Source: Hymenobacter aranciens (GTDB lineage: Bacteria > Bacteroidota > Bacteroidia > Cytophagales > Hymenobacteraceae). Taken from it: 64,000 nt of DNA. The number at the start of each line of letters is the position of its first letter. Within the stretch, counting starts at the first letter, position 1. The position numbers were made by a program, and so were the translations under genes. The notes under the pieces are model-generated. The model ran no database searches, was not told where the DNA came from, and was given only the letters and a program-made list of their open reading frames with translations. The DNA is taken from assembly GCF_030580865.1 (NCBI RefSeq), contig NZ_JAUQSY010000005.1:186001-250000 (forward strand), read 5' to 3'. Positions 23,434 through 32,364 of the stretch are shown here, in pieces.

Positions 23434-26001
23434 ATGGAAAAGAACTTTACTCTCTTTGAAATTTGGGCATTAGCTACCGTAGGTCGGCCGTTGCTGGCAG
23501 GGCTGGTGCTATTAGTCGGGCTTGCCGGGGCACCACTACCGTTGCGGGCGCAAGCATGCACTATCACGGTGAGTGACAACGGGACTATCATCCCTATCAT
23601 CAACACCGCCGGCACGGTTATCTGCATAACGGCCAACAACTACACCCGCGACATTACCATTAACGCGGCCAACTGCACCATTAATTTCAGCGGTAACACT
23701 TACAGCGGGAGCCTGAGTGTGACCAGTAATGGAGCCGGCTGCACTATCAACAACAACAGTGGCAGCACCATCAGCAGCAGCGGCAACTCGATTGCGGCCG
23801 CCACGACCATCAATAACAACAGCGGAGCCAGCTGGACGGGTAATTTCTATAGTGGAGTAGCCACTGGCTGCACTATCAACAATGCGGGCAGTTGGGCGCC
23901 AAGCGGACAGCAGTTCACCCCCCTGAACGGCATCACCATCAATAACACCGGAGCCTGGAATGCCATCTGCTACGGGGTATCGGGCAACCCGGTAACGATA
24001 ACTAATTCGGGCGTCTGGTCGAATCAGCTGGGTGGCATTTCTACCAATCTGACGCTCACGAACAACGCCGGCGCCACCTGGTCGCAACCCTTAGCCGGGA
24101 GTGGCGCAGGCAACTTCACCCTGACCAACAACGGCACCTGGACCGGCAACCTTACGTTCCCTGCGGGCACCAACACGTTCAGCAACCGCGCCGGGGCCAC
24201 CGCTACCATTGCTACCACGGCCTTTGCCGGCACCACCACCATCAGCAACGGCAGCAATGGTGGCACGCCTACTCTCACTTTCAGCAGTGGCATCACGCCC
24301 ACGGCCGCTACCACCATCGTCAATTATGCGGGCACGGTAAATACCAATTCGGGTATCACCAGCGCCGGTACCATCGACAACCGGGCTACCTGGAATGCCA
24401 GCTCGTTCGCCAGCAGCGGCAGCGTCACTAACTCCAGCACGGGCACCATCCGGCCTACGGCTTCGTACACCAATAGTGGCAGCACTACCAACAACGGGTA
24501 TATTAACCTGACTGCCAGCGGTGCCACTTACACCAATAGCGGCAGCACCAACAACAACGGGACGATAACCGCAGCCGCCAGCTACACCAACAGTGGCGGC
24601 ACAACCACTAATGCCGCCAGCCGCAGCATCACGGCCAGTACCTACTCCATCAGCGGCGGCACCTTCACCAACAATGGCACCGCCACGGCCAATACTTCGT
24701 TTGCCAATGCCGGCGGCACCGTGAATAACAACGTCGGCGGCACCATCGCCACGCCTACTTATACCAATCAGGGCACCACCACCAACAGCGGCACGCTGAA
24801 CCCCACGGGCGACTTTGTTAACAGCTCGGGTACCGGTAACGTTGTCACCATCAATTCGGCCATTAACCCCGGCGGTAGCTACACCAACCGCGGCATCACT
24901 CACAACAATGGCTCCATTCAGGCCGGCACCTTCGTGCTGAATGAAAACTCGGGTGCTACCGTAAACAACAACGCCGGAGCCACCATCACTACCAGCACAT
25001 ACTTCCTGAACCGGGCCATATTGGTTAATAATTCGACCATCACGGTGGGCTCGTATTTCACCGCCGAAAGCTCGGGCACCATCACCAATGGCAGCAGTGG
25101 CGTGCTGGTGGTGAACACTGATTTCACCAATAACAGCCCCTTCACCAACAACGGGCGCATCTACCAGATTTCGCCGAGCAGCCTGTTCCGGCACCTCAAT
25201 GGCGCCACCTTCACTAATGCAGGCTACGTCGAGATAGGCGGGAATTTCACCAACGAAGGCAACGTCAACGGCGCCCCCAGCGGGCCCACCGGGGCCTTCC
25301 GGGTGGCGGGCGTGAGCACCAACACGGGCTGGACCTTCGGTAACTCGGGGGCGCTGGATTTTTGTGATACCACGCCGGGCGGCGCACCGGCGGGCTTCAA
25401 CTCGAACAGCGGCGGTATCGGCGGTGCCGTGACGGCCTGCACCGTTATGCCCCGCCCGCTGCCCGTGGAGCTGACGCGCTTCAGCGCCACCGTCGCCAAC
25501 GGCCGCGTACTGCTGAGCTGGGCCACGGCGTCGGAGAAAAACAACCGCCACTTTCTGATTGAGCGTAGCGCCGACGGCCGTGAGTTCACGGCCATTGCCA
25601 AAGTGCAGGGCCAGGGCACCACGGCCCGCGCCACCAGCTACAAGGCCACCGACGAGCAGCCCCTCAAAGGCCTGAGCTACTACCGCCTGCAACAGGTGGA
25701 TGCCGACGACAAGGCCAGCTTTTCGCCGGTAGCGGCCGTGCAAATAAGCACCGGGCGCGCCATCGAGCTGGCCCTCTATCCTAACCCCGTCGCTAGCCAA
25801 ACCCAGCTCGACCTGAGCTCCTGGCCCAGCGGCGCCGCCACCGTGCAGGTGATGGCCGTGAGCGGCAAAGTAGCCCTGACCATGCTGGCTCACAGCGGCG
25901 AAAAACAGGCCCTCGACCTGCACGCCCTGCCCAGCGGCGCCTACCTGCTCACGGTGCGCTCGGCCGGCCAGCAGCGCACGCAGCGCCTGCTGAAGCTATA
26001 G
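23434..26001 (+). CDS. T9SS-secreted Asn/Thr/Gly-rich repeat protein
   Basis: This 855-aa protein starts with a hydrophobic signal (LLAGLVLLVGLAGAPLPLRAQA). Residues about 60-630 are a degenerate repeat with TNNGTI, YTNSGST and ITNSG text, suggesting a right-handed beta-helix of about 20-residue turns. Residues about 670-770 form a fibronectin-like module (PVELTRFSATVANGRVLLSWATASEKNNRHFLIERSADG), commonly found just before T9SS tails. The C-terminus is a Por-type sorting domain (LYPNPVASQTQLDL... to RLLKL). It should be exported to the surface or medium by T9SS, likely as an adhesin or matrix protein. The T9SS genes are not in the window. Confidence 0.85.
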   Translation: MEKNFTLFEIWALATVGRPLLAGLVLLVGLAGAPLPLRAQACTITVSDNGTIIPIINTAGTVICITANNYTRDITINAANCTINFSGNTYSGSLSVTSNGAGCTINNNSGSTISSSGNSIAAATTINNNSGASWTGNFYSGVATGCTINNAGSWAPSGQQFTPLNGITINNTGAWNAICYGVSGNPVTITNSGVWSNQLGGISTNLTLTNNAGATWSQPLAGSGAGNFTLTNNGTWTGNLTFPAGTNTFSNRAGATATIATTAFAGTTTISNGSNGGTPTLTFSSGITPTAATTIVNYAGTVNTNSGITSAGTIDNRATWNASSFASSGSVTNSSTGTIRPTASYTNSGSTTNNGYINLTASGATYTNSGSTNNNGTITAAASYTNSGGTTTNAASRSITASTYSISGGTFTNNGTATANTSFANAGGTVNNNVGGTIATPTYTNQGTTTNSGTLNPTGDFVNSSGTGNVVTINSAINPGGSYTNRGITHNNGSIQAGTFVLNENSGATVNNNAGATITTSTYFLNRAILVNNSTITVGSYFTAESSGTITNGSSGVLVVNTDFTNNSPFTNNGRIYQISPSSLFRHLNGATFTNAGYVEIGGNFTNEGNVNGAPSGPTGAFRVAGVSTNTGWTFGNSGALDFCDTTPGGAPAGFNSNSGGIGGAVTACTVMPRPLPVELTRFSATVANGRVLLSWATASEKNNRHFLIERSADGREFTAIAKVQGQGTTARATSYKATDEQPLKGLSYYRLQQVDADDKASFSPVAAVQISTGRAIELALYPNPVASQTQLDLSSWPSGAATVQVMAVSGKVALTMLAHSGEKQALDLHALPSGAYLLTVRSAGQQRTQRLLKL

Positions 26002-26015
26002 CAGTCTCTGACAAC

Positions 26016-26064
26016 AAAAGCAGTAGGGCCACGACCGACGTACGGTCGTGGCCCTACTGCTTTT
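26016..26064. terminator. bidirectional terminator, perfect 22-bp stem
   Basis: Arms 26016-26037 and 26043-26064 are perfectly complementary (AAAAGCAGTAGGGCCACGAC...) with a 5-nt loop and A/T ends. It lies between the convergent adhesin and hydrolase genes. Confidence 0.92.
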
Positions 26065-26081
26065 AGCAATGCCTGGTTCGA

Positions 26082-27038
26082 TTAACGCCCGGGCTTGCGG
26101 CTGAAGGCCGCCAGCGCCTGCTCAAATTCCCGGGGATTCTCGAAGAAGGCGTAGTGCCCGCCGGGCAGCAGCACCACCTGCTGCTTCGGAAAGCGGAAAG
26201 CCTGGTGGTGCGTCGGGCCGGTCACGTTGTCGTGCTGGCCGGCCAGCACCAGCACGGGCATGGTCAGCTGCGCCGAAACGGCGGTGAAGTCCTGCAGGTA
26301 GCCATCAATCACGCCGGGCTGGTAGAGCGACGCGGCAAAGTCGTGGTTGACCTTCTGAGCGGGTCGGAAGCGGCTGAGCCGGGCGGCGGCCGAGTCGTCG
26401 GCAAACATCAGCTTGTTCAGCAAGTGCTGCTGGTTGAGCAGCGCCGACACCATGCCAAAGCGCTGCGGCAGCGGTGCATTAGCATCAAGCGGCGGGCGGG
26501 TGGCGGCGGGCAGCAGCGCGTAGCCGGTCGTGGCAAAGCTCTCCATGCTAGCCGGCAGGTTGAGAATGCTGTTGGCCAGCACGAGGCTTTCCACCCGCTG
26601 CGGGTACTTGCTGGCGTAGGCCGTGGCGATGAGGCCGCCGAAAGAGTGCGAAAGCAGCGTCCAGCGCTCTAGGTGTAGCTGCTGGCGCACCTCCTCCAGG
26701 TCCTGCACCACGCGGTCGTGGCCGTAGGCCTTGGCGGCCGAGCTGCCCGAGCGGCCGCTGCCGCGCTGGTCGAGGTAAATCATCTGAAACTGCCGCTCTA
26801 GCATCGGCCCGGCCAGCGCTTCGATGGCTTCGCTGCCCGCGCCGGGGCCGCCGTGCACCAGCAGGCAGGGCCGCCCCTGGCCCGCCACCCGCACGAATAG
26901 CTCGACGCCATCGGAGGTTTTGAGGCGGGAAACGCCGGTGGGCAATCCAGCGGCCTGGGCCACAAGGCTATTCATTACCAGCAGTGTGAGAAACAGGAAG
27001 CGCAGTAGCGCGGGGCAGGGGAGGGAGGTCGTTTTCAT
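26082..27038 (-). CDS. alpha/beta hydrolase, proline iminopeptidase-like, exported
   Basis: This 318-aa protein has an N-terminal hydrophobic signal (LRFLFLTLLVMNSLVAQA). The oxyanion motif is HGGPGAG at 62-68, followed by DQRGSGRSG. The nucleophile is S132 in SHSFGG, the acid is about D270 (AGQHDN) and the base is H295 (GGHYAFFENP), giving a full triad. This pattern is closest to the S33 proline iminopeptidase group, but substrate cannot be fixed. Export to the periplasm is inferred from the signal. A -7 box lies 4 nt upstream of the ATG. Confidence 0.85.
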   Translation of the reverse strand: MKTTSLPCPALLRFLFLTLLVMNSLVAQAAGLPTGVSRLKTSDGVELFVRVAGQGRPCLLVHGGPGAGSEAIEALAGPMLERQFQMIYLDQRGSGRSGSSAAKAYGHDRVVQDLEEVRQQLHLERWTLLSHSFGGLIATAYASKYPQRVESLVLANSILNLPASMESFATTGYALLPAATRPPLDANAPLPQRFGMVSALLNQQHLLNKLMFADDSAAARLSRFRPAQKVNHDFAASLYQPGVIDGYLQDFTAVSAQLTMPVLVLAGQHDNVTGPTHHQAFRFPKQQVVLLPGGHYAFFENPREFEQALAAFSRKPGR

Positions 27039-27042
27039 GCTT

Positions 27043-27050
27043 CAAAGCTA
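27043..27050 (-). promoter_or_regulatory. hydrolase -7 promoter box
   Basis: Read on the minus strand it is TAGCTTTG, a match to TAnnTTTG, and it ends 4 nt before the ATG at 27038. A leaderless start is possible. Confidence 0.55.
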
Positions 27051-27156
27051 GAAGGCGACCTGCGCGGCTATGCGCGAAAACTGACTGAAGCGGCATCAGC
27101 AGCGGCTGAAGCGTCGAAAAAGTCCGAAGAATACTGAGGACTCAGTTGAAAATCGG

Positions 27157-27264
27157 CTGTCATGCTTTATCTGGCGTCCCGAAGGAAGCATCCTCTCGCA
27201 CCCGAATAAAATCGTGATGGCGTGAGAGGATGCTTCCTTCGGGACGCCAGATAAAGCATGACAG
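27157..27264. repeat. long palindromic repeat, family 1 copy F
   Basis: Arms 27157-27197 and 27224-27264 are perfectly complementary over 41 nt. The core GTCATGC...GAAGGAAGCATCCTCTC matches copy B. It lies 9 bp from the DPP-IV stop in the gap to the hydrolase gene (27039-27272), which has no gene otherwise. Confidence 0.92.
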
Positions 27265-27272
27265 TCGGGCTC

Positions 27273-29501
27273 TTACAGATTCTGCAGCACAAAATCCGTC
27301 ATCTGCCGGTAGAGGTGCAGGCGCGTGTTGCCGCCATAAATGCCGTGGTTGCGGTTGGGGTAGTACAGCGTCTGGTAGCTCTTGTCGGCTTTGATAAGCG
27401 CATCGACCCAGGCAATGGAGTTCTGGAAATGCACGTTGTCGTCGCCGGTGCCGTGCACGAGCAGGTACTTGCCTTTGAGCTGCTTGGCGAATTGCACGGG
27501 CGAGTTGTCATCGTAGCCACCGGGGTTTTCCTGCGGCGTTTTCAGAAACCGCTCGGTGTACACGGTGTCGTAGTAGCGCCAGTTCGTGACGGGCGCCACC
27601 GAGATGCCCATCTTGAACAAATCGGCGTTCTTGGTCATGGCCAGGGCCGTCATGTAGCCGCCGAAGCTCCAGCCCCAGATGCCGATGCGGCTTTTATCGA
27701 CGTAGGGCAGCGTGGCAAGATACTTGGCGCCCTCGCCCTGGTCGATGGTTTCGAGCTTGCCGAGGTTGGCGTAGGTGCTTTTCTTGAAGGCTGCGCCGCG
27801 GGCGCCGGTGCCGCGGCCGTCCACGCTCACCACGATGTAGCCATTTTGGGCCAGTAGTTGGTGCCAGAGGTAGTTGGTGAAAGCCGTGCCGCCGCCCGCG
27901 TCGTCCTTCACCGTTTGCGAGCCCGGGCCGCCGTACACGTGCATCAGCACCGGGTATTTCTTGTTGGCGTCGAAGTTGGCCGGCTTAATCATCCAGCCGT
28001 TGAGCTGGGTGCCGTCGCTGGTTTTGAAGCTGATGAACTCGTGGCTGCCGAGGGTGTACTGGCTGAGCGTATGGCGTAGCTTGGCATTGTCTTCCAGGGT
28101 TTTTACCAGTTTGCCCGTGCGGCCGTCGCGCAGGCTCACCACCTGCGGCTGGCCGGCCTGGCTGTGGTAGTTGAGGTAGTAGCGGCAGTCGGGTGCGAGG
28201 TTAATCACATCAGTGCCCACGCCCGCCTCACCCAGCCGCTCGGCGTTGCCGCCGCTCAGCTTGGCGCGGTAGAGGTGGCGCTGCATGGGCGCTTCCTGGG
28301 TGCTGGTGAAATACACCAGGCCATTCTTCGCGTCCACCCGGGCTACGTCGCTCACTTCCCAGCTGCCTTTGGTGAGCTGCCGCACTTCTTTGCCGCTCAT
28401 ATCGTGCAGGTAAAGGTGGCGGTAGCCGTCCTTCTCGCTGGCGAAGATGAACTGCTTGCCACCCGGCAGGTAGTACAAATCGTCGTCGGTCACTTCCACG
28501 TAGGCCTTGTCGGTATCGGTCAGGGCCACGCTGGTTTTGCCGGTTGTCACGTCGCCGTGCAGGATTTCCAGCTTGTTCTGCAGCCGGTTCATGCGGCGGA
28601 TACTGAGCAGGTTGGGTGTCTGCGTCCACGTCACGCGGGGAATGTACTGGTCGGCCACCGGGCCCACATCCATTTTGGTGGTGCGGGTGCTGGCCACGTC
28701 GTAGCTGCTGATGCTCACGACCGAATTTTTCTCGCCCGCTTTGGGGTATTTGTAGCGGTAATCCTCGGGGTAGAGTTTGCCCCATTCCTGCATATTATAC
28801 TCCGGTACCTGGCTTTCATCGAAGGAATAAAAGGCAATTTGCCGCGAGTCGGGCGACCAGAAAAAGGCCTGCGCAAACTCAAATTCTTCCTCATATACCC
28901 AGTCGCAGGAGCCGTGAATGAGCTGGTTGCGCACGCCCGTAGTCGTCACCGCCGTCTCTTTCATCGTGCCGAGGTCTACCAAGTACACGTTGTTGTCGCG
29001 CACAAAGGCCACGCGCTTGCCATCGGGCGAGAAGGTGGCGTAGCTCTGCTTGCCGCCCGCACTCAGGGCCGTCAGCTTCCTGGTGCTGCGGTCAAACACG
29101 TAGTAGCTGGCCCGCGAGCTGCGCCGGTAAATTGGCTCGGTGTCGGTGGTAAACAGCACCTTCTGCTCGTCGGCGTTGAAGGAGTAGCCATCTACGGCCA
29201 GCGGCCGGGCGCCGCCGGGCAGCTGCAGGGCGCTGGCGGTTACCAGCGTGGCGGCGGCCTTGCCGGTGGTGGCCTCGTGCTGCACCAGGCTGCCCTCGTC
29301 GAGGCTGGCGTAGTAGCGGCCGTCCTTCATCCAGTCGAAGCCCGGCACCGTGGCGGCCCGAAAGGTAGGCTTAGCCCAGATGTCTTCCAGGGTCAGGGCT
29401 TGTTTTTGCTGAGCAAAAACGGCGGTGGGAGCTAAGCCCGGCAGCAGGGCCGGGCCATTGGCCGCCAGTAGGGCAGCCAGAATAAAAGAACGAACGTGCA
29501 T
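27273..29501 (-). CDS. dipeptidyl peptidase IV, S9 family
   Basis: This 742-aa serine peptidase has an N-terminal signal peptide (SFILAALLAANGPALLPGLAPTAVFAQ), a beta-propeller, and a C-terminal hydrolase domain. The substrate N-terminus is bound by the EE of DWVYEEEF. The triad is S612 (GWSFGGYM), D687 (HGTGDDNVHF) and H719 (NRNHGIYG). It should remove Xaa-Pro dipeptides in the periplasm. The first open codon is a TTG at 29507, but the ATG at 29501 is preferred. It is divergent from the lipoprotein at 29584. Confidence 0.95.
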   Translation of the reverse strand: MHVRSFILAALLAANGPALLPGLAPTAVFAQQKQALTLEDIWAKPTFRAATVPGFDWMKDGRYYASLDEGSLVQHEATTGKAAATLVTASALQLPGGARPLAVDGYSFNADEQKVLFTTDTEPIYRRSSRASYYVFDRSTRKLTALSAGGKQSYATFSPDGKRVAFVRDNNVYLVDLGTMKETAVTTTGVRNQLIHGSCDWVYEEEFEFAQAFFWSPDSRQIAFYSFDESQVPEYNMQEWGKLYPEDYRYKYPKAGEKNSVVSISSYDVASTRTTKMDVGPVADQYIPRVTWTQTPNLLSIRRMNRLQNKLEILHGDVTTGKTSVALTDTDKAYVEVTDDDLYYLPGGKQFIFASEKDGYRHLYLHDMSGKEVRQLTKGSWEVSDVARVDAKNGLVYFTSTQEAPMQRHLYRAKLSGGNAERLGEAGVGTDVINLAPDCRYYLNYHSQAGQPQVVSLRDGRTGKLVKTLEDNAKLRHTLSQYTLGSHEFISFKTSDGTQLNGWMIKPANFDANKKYPVLMHVYGGPGSQTVKDDAGGGTAFTNYLWHQLLAQNGYIVVSVDGRGTGARGAAFKKSTYANLGKLETIDQGEGAKYLATLPYVDKSRIGIWGWSFGGYMTALAMTKNADLFKMGISVAPVTNWRYYDTVYTERFLKTPQENPGGYDDNSPVQFAKQLKGKYLLVHGTGDDNVHFQNSIAWVDALIKADKSYQTLYYPNRNHGIYGGNTRLHLYRQMTDFVLQNL

Positions 29502-29571
29502 GAACAATGGAAAGCCGATTGGAACGTTAAAGGTAACAAGCCTGCTTCGGGCGTTGCACGCGACCCCTGGT

Positions 29572-29579
29572 TATCTTTG
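29572..29579 (+). promoter_or_regulatory. lipoprotein -7 promoter box
   Basis: TATCTTTG ends 4 nt before the ATG at 29584. A TTG at 29554 is 15 bp upstream, short for a -33 box. Confidence 0.55.
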
Positions 29580-29583
29580 CTGT

Positions 29584-30612
29584 ATGCGCTTTCGACTGTT
29601 ATTTCTACTGCTGCCCCTGCTGGCGGCCTGCGCCAAAGAGCCCGGCCCGGTCCGCTTCGATTTTGTGGGTGCCACCGGCCTCACGTCCAGCGACCGGAGC
29701 GTGAGCGCCGGCGACACGCTCATCACCCGCGCTTACGTCACCGGCGACAACTTGCTGAAGCACCTGCGTATCACCGTCACGTACGAGCCGCAGCCCAACC
29801 CCGTGGTGTACCCCGACGTCCTCACGTCCTACGACCCCAGCACAAACCCCAGCTCGCCCGAAATCCTGTACCTGGATTCGACGCTGGCTACCAACCAATA
29901 CGATTTCGGCTTCCGCAACCGCTTTGGGGTGCGCACCACCTCCGGCGTCGAAAACTGGCGCTATACCGTCACCGACGCCAGCGGCAACAGCACCACCCGC
30001 GGCTACCGCATCGTGGTGCGCAAGGCCGACTCGGCCGCCGTGCTGCACAACTACACCATGTTTGCCCGCCTCAGCGAGCGCGGCGCGCAGGCCCGGCCGT
30101 TTCTGCAGCTGCAGGCGGGCCTGCTGCTGCCGCGCTTCGCCCTCCGCCCCCAGCCCGGCATTCAAGGCAACCCGGACCTGATTTACAACAACCAGCGAGT
30201 AATCGACGCCGTGCTTGTGCGCCGTGGCAGCGGCGTGCGGTTTGTGTCGCCGAGCTCCGATTCGCTCCGCGCCTCTACCGACAACTGGGCCCGCGCCCGC
30301 CGCAAGAGAACCGTGTTCACGCACATCGCCATCACCAACGCCGCCTTCAACAACCTCAATACGGTGGCCTCGCTGCGGGCCGCGTTCGTCGGTGGCAGCG
30401 CTGCCTCGCCCGATTCACTTTTTACCCGCCCACTGGTAAAACCGCCCGTGGTAACCACTTCCGACCCCACGCCCAACACTACCAGCAGCGCCATTGCCTT
30501 CCGCACCGAAGACTTAACTACCAAAGAGCGGAAATACGGAGTGCTGTTCGTCAGCGACGTGACGGAGACGCCCTACCCGGGCATCAGGTACACCGTGCGG
30601 ATGCAGAAGTAA
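29584..30612 (+). CDS. lipoprotein of unknown function
   Basis: This 342-aa protein has a lipoprotein signal (RFRLLFLLLPLLAACAK, lipid on C16). The mature part begins with beta-rich text (GPVRFDFVGATGLTSSDRSVSAGDTLITRAYVTGDNLLKHLRITVTYEP) and looks like one or two Ig-like domains. No enzyme motif or named family was recognised. The open frame extends upstream to 29425, but only the 29584 ATG gives the signal and it follows a -7 box. A strong terminator follows at 30622. Confidence 0.75.
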   Translation: MRFRLLFLLLPLLAACAKEPGPVRFDFVGATGLTSSDRSVSAGDTLITRAYVTGDNLLKHLRITVTYEPQPNPVVYPDVLTSYDPSTNPSSPEILYLDSTLATNQYDFGFRNRFGVRTTSGVENWRYTVTDASGNSTTRGYRIVVRKADSAAVLHNYTMFARLSERGAQARPFLQLQAGLLLPRFALRPQPGIQGNPDLIYNNQRVIDAVLVRRGSGVRFVSPSSDSLRASTDNWARARRKRTVFTHIAITNAAFNNLNTVASLRAAFVGGSAASPDSLFTRPLVKPPVVTTSDPTPNTTSSAIAFRTEDLTTKERKYGVLFVSDVTETPYPGIRYTVRMQK

Positions 30613-30621
30613 CCGGTGCCC

Positions 30622-30669
30622 CAACCTAAAAGCGGCGACCCCTGTATAGGGGTCGCCGCTTTTAGGTTG
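30622..30669. terminator. bidirectional terminator, perfect 22-bp stem
   Basis: Arms 30622-30643 and 30648-30669 are perfectly complementary (CCTAAAAGCGGCGACCCC...) with a GTAT loop. It separates the convergent lipoprotein and FadL-type genes. Confidence 0.93.
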
Positions 30670-30693
30670 ATGACAGAACTAGTGGGGGGTTCC

Positions 30694-32292
30694 CTAGAAC
30701 GTAAAGCCCGCCGTTATATTCGTAGTGAAGCGGCTGTTGTTAACCGTTATCGCTGGTTCCTGCCCTTGACTCAAGGTATAAGGCGAATACAACTGGTCGA
30801 ACGTGGTATATACGCCTGCTACATCCAGGAAAAAGCTGTTCTGACGTAAGCCCGCACCCGCTGTGTAAAACTTCTGGCTACGGTCGATGCTGCCATTGCG
30901 GTAGGGGTCGCCGTACTGCGCATACCCCGCCCGGAGGCGGAAAACGTCAAAGCGCAGTTCGCCGCCAAAGCGCAGATTTATAGCGTTCTGATAATCAGAT
31001 TTGATAGTCCTGTTTTCTGCCGAAAAAGAATAAGTGGTGCCATTGGCTTGCTCGGGTGTATCGTGGTAGCGGGCCTGGTCGTAACCAACATATTCAATGT
31101 CACCTGTCAGAAAGCCAACCTTGCCAATCGTCAGCGCTATTCCGCCATTAGCGCGAAAAGGCGTCACAATAGCATAGTCATAAGCCGCCGGAACGGCACT
31201 GGTCGTGGCTCCTTTAGTAGAGCTGGCAGAAGACTGTGTAACATAATCCTCAACTACAATAGTAGATGCAAAATACGTTTCCAGAGTTTGATTGAAGGTA
31301 TTGGAAAGGCTGATGTACGTAGGCGTCTGAACGGAAGCGCCAACACGTAAGAAATCACTCATCCGGTAGATGATACCCAGCCGCAGGTTGATACCGGTGG
31401 CGGTGGTGCGCTCGTTTTCCAGTAGCCTTAGGCTCTTAAAAGCGCTGGTATCGGCCGAGTTACTTCCCTCCTCGTAAGTTCGCGTCACGCGGTTGTTTGC
31501 CGACACGATACCCAAGCCACCGCCGATGTACAACCGGTCGCGGTAGCTGGCCCCATAACCCAGGTCAAACTGCGAAAGCGACCCCGCTCGGGTAATCGTT
31601 TCGCGTTGTGGCACGGCCAGGGTCGGGTTGCGCCGCAAGCCCCGCGTGATATTCAGTGTTGATAAATCAGGTGAAAAATTAGTCAGAAAAGTGCTGTAAG
31701 CCAAGCCATCCAGACTGGTATATTCGCTGCCGTTATTGTAGCTGTTCAAGGCCTGGTCATAGATGTCGTCCAGCGCAGACTCATAATCCGTTGAGCCATT
31801 TGTGTTGCGCGGCTCGCGCAGTCGCTGAAACAGCGACGCGTTGTCAGCTACTGTTCCTTCGTACGAGAAAGCGGTATTGTAATCGGCTAACCGGCTAAAT
31901 CCCAGTGCAAAGCTTCCACCGCGCCAGTCGTTTGCATCATCATCGGTACGCCGCCGGGCCAGCACCAGGCCCGCGCTGGCAATGTGAAAGCTGTTCTTGG
32001 TTTGGTTTACCGTGGTGCCAGTTCCGCTGGCATCAGCCTGCCCAAATCCCAGGCCCGGGGCAAAGTGTATTTCCGATTTCTGGTACAGCCCCAGCCCGGC
32101 CGGGTTGCTCGTCAGGTTGCCGAAGTCGGCTCCCAGCGCCACATTGGCGCCCGCAATGCCCTGCGTACGGGCTGGCCCCCCAAACTGCAACTGCGAATAC
32201 CGGCTGGCTTCGCCTACAAAATCCTGCGCCCGGGCGCTCAGTCCGGCCCCCAGCAGCAGGGGCAAAGCCAGTCGAAAAGAAAGGGTTTTCAT
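30694..32292 (-). CDS. OmpP1/FadL/TodX-type outer-membrane transporter
   Basis: This 532-aa protein has a signal peptide (FRLALPLLLGAGLSARAQ) and then typical FadL text: RTQGIAGANVALGADFGNLTSNPAGLGLYQKSEIHFAPG. The rest is amphipathic strands with long loops and ends in a terminal Phe (TTNITAGFTF), the outer-membrane insertion signal. It should form a 14-strand barrel for hydrophobic ligands. It lies 72 bp downstream of the GY-rich lipoprotein gene, across a terminator. Confidence 0.88.
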   Translation of the reverse strand: MKTLSFRLALPLLLGAGLSARAQDFVGEASRYSQLQFGGPARTQGIAGANVALGADFGNLTSNPAGLGLYQKSEIHFAPGLGFGQADASGTGTTVNQTKNSFHIASAGLVLARRRTDDDANDWRGGSFALGFSRLADYNTAFSYEGTVADNASLFQRLREPRNTNGSTDYESALDDIYDQALNSYNNGSEYTSLDGLAYSTFLTNFSPDLSTLNITRGLRRNPTLAVPQRETITRAGSLSQFDLGYGASYRDRLYIGGGLGIVSANNRVTRTYEEGSNSADTSAFKSLRLLENERTTATGINLRLGIIYRMSDFLRVGASVQTPTYISLSNTFNQTLETYFASTIVVEDYVTQSSASSTKGATTSAVPAAYDYAIVTPFRANGGIALTIGKVGFLTGDIEYVGYDQARYHDTPEQANGTTYSFSAENRTIKSDYQNAINLRFGGELRFDVFRLRAGYAQYGDPYRNGSIDRSQKFYTAGAGLRQNSFFLDVAGVYTTFDQLYSPYTLSQGQEPAITVNNSRFTTNITAGFTF

Positions 32293-32304
32293 AAAAAAAA
32301 AGGC

Positions 32305-32340
32305 AAAAAAGAGCCGGCCGTAGGGCCGGCTCCGAAAAAA
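32305..32340 (-). terminator. terminator between the GY-rich and FadL-type genes
   Basis: On the minus strand GAGCCGGCC pairs with GGCCGGCTC across a TAC/CCG loop and is followed by TTTTTT. It ends the GY-rich lipoprotein transcript just before the FadL-type gene. Confidence 0.82.
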
Positions 32341-32364
32341 TCAGCATATCAAACCAGAAAACGA

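Noticed and set aside
24091-25923. A 610-aa minus-strand ORF over the adhesin
   Set aside because: It mirrors the repeats of the T9SS gene and has no recognisable features.
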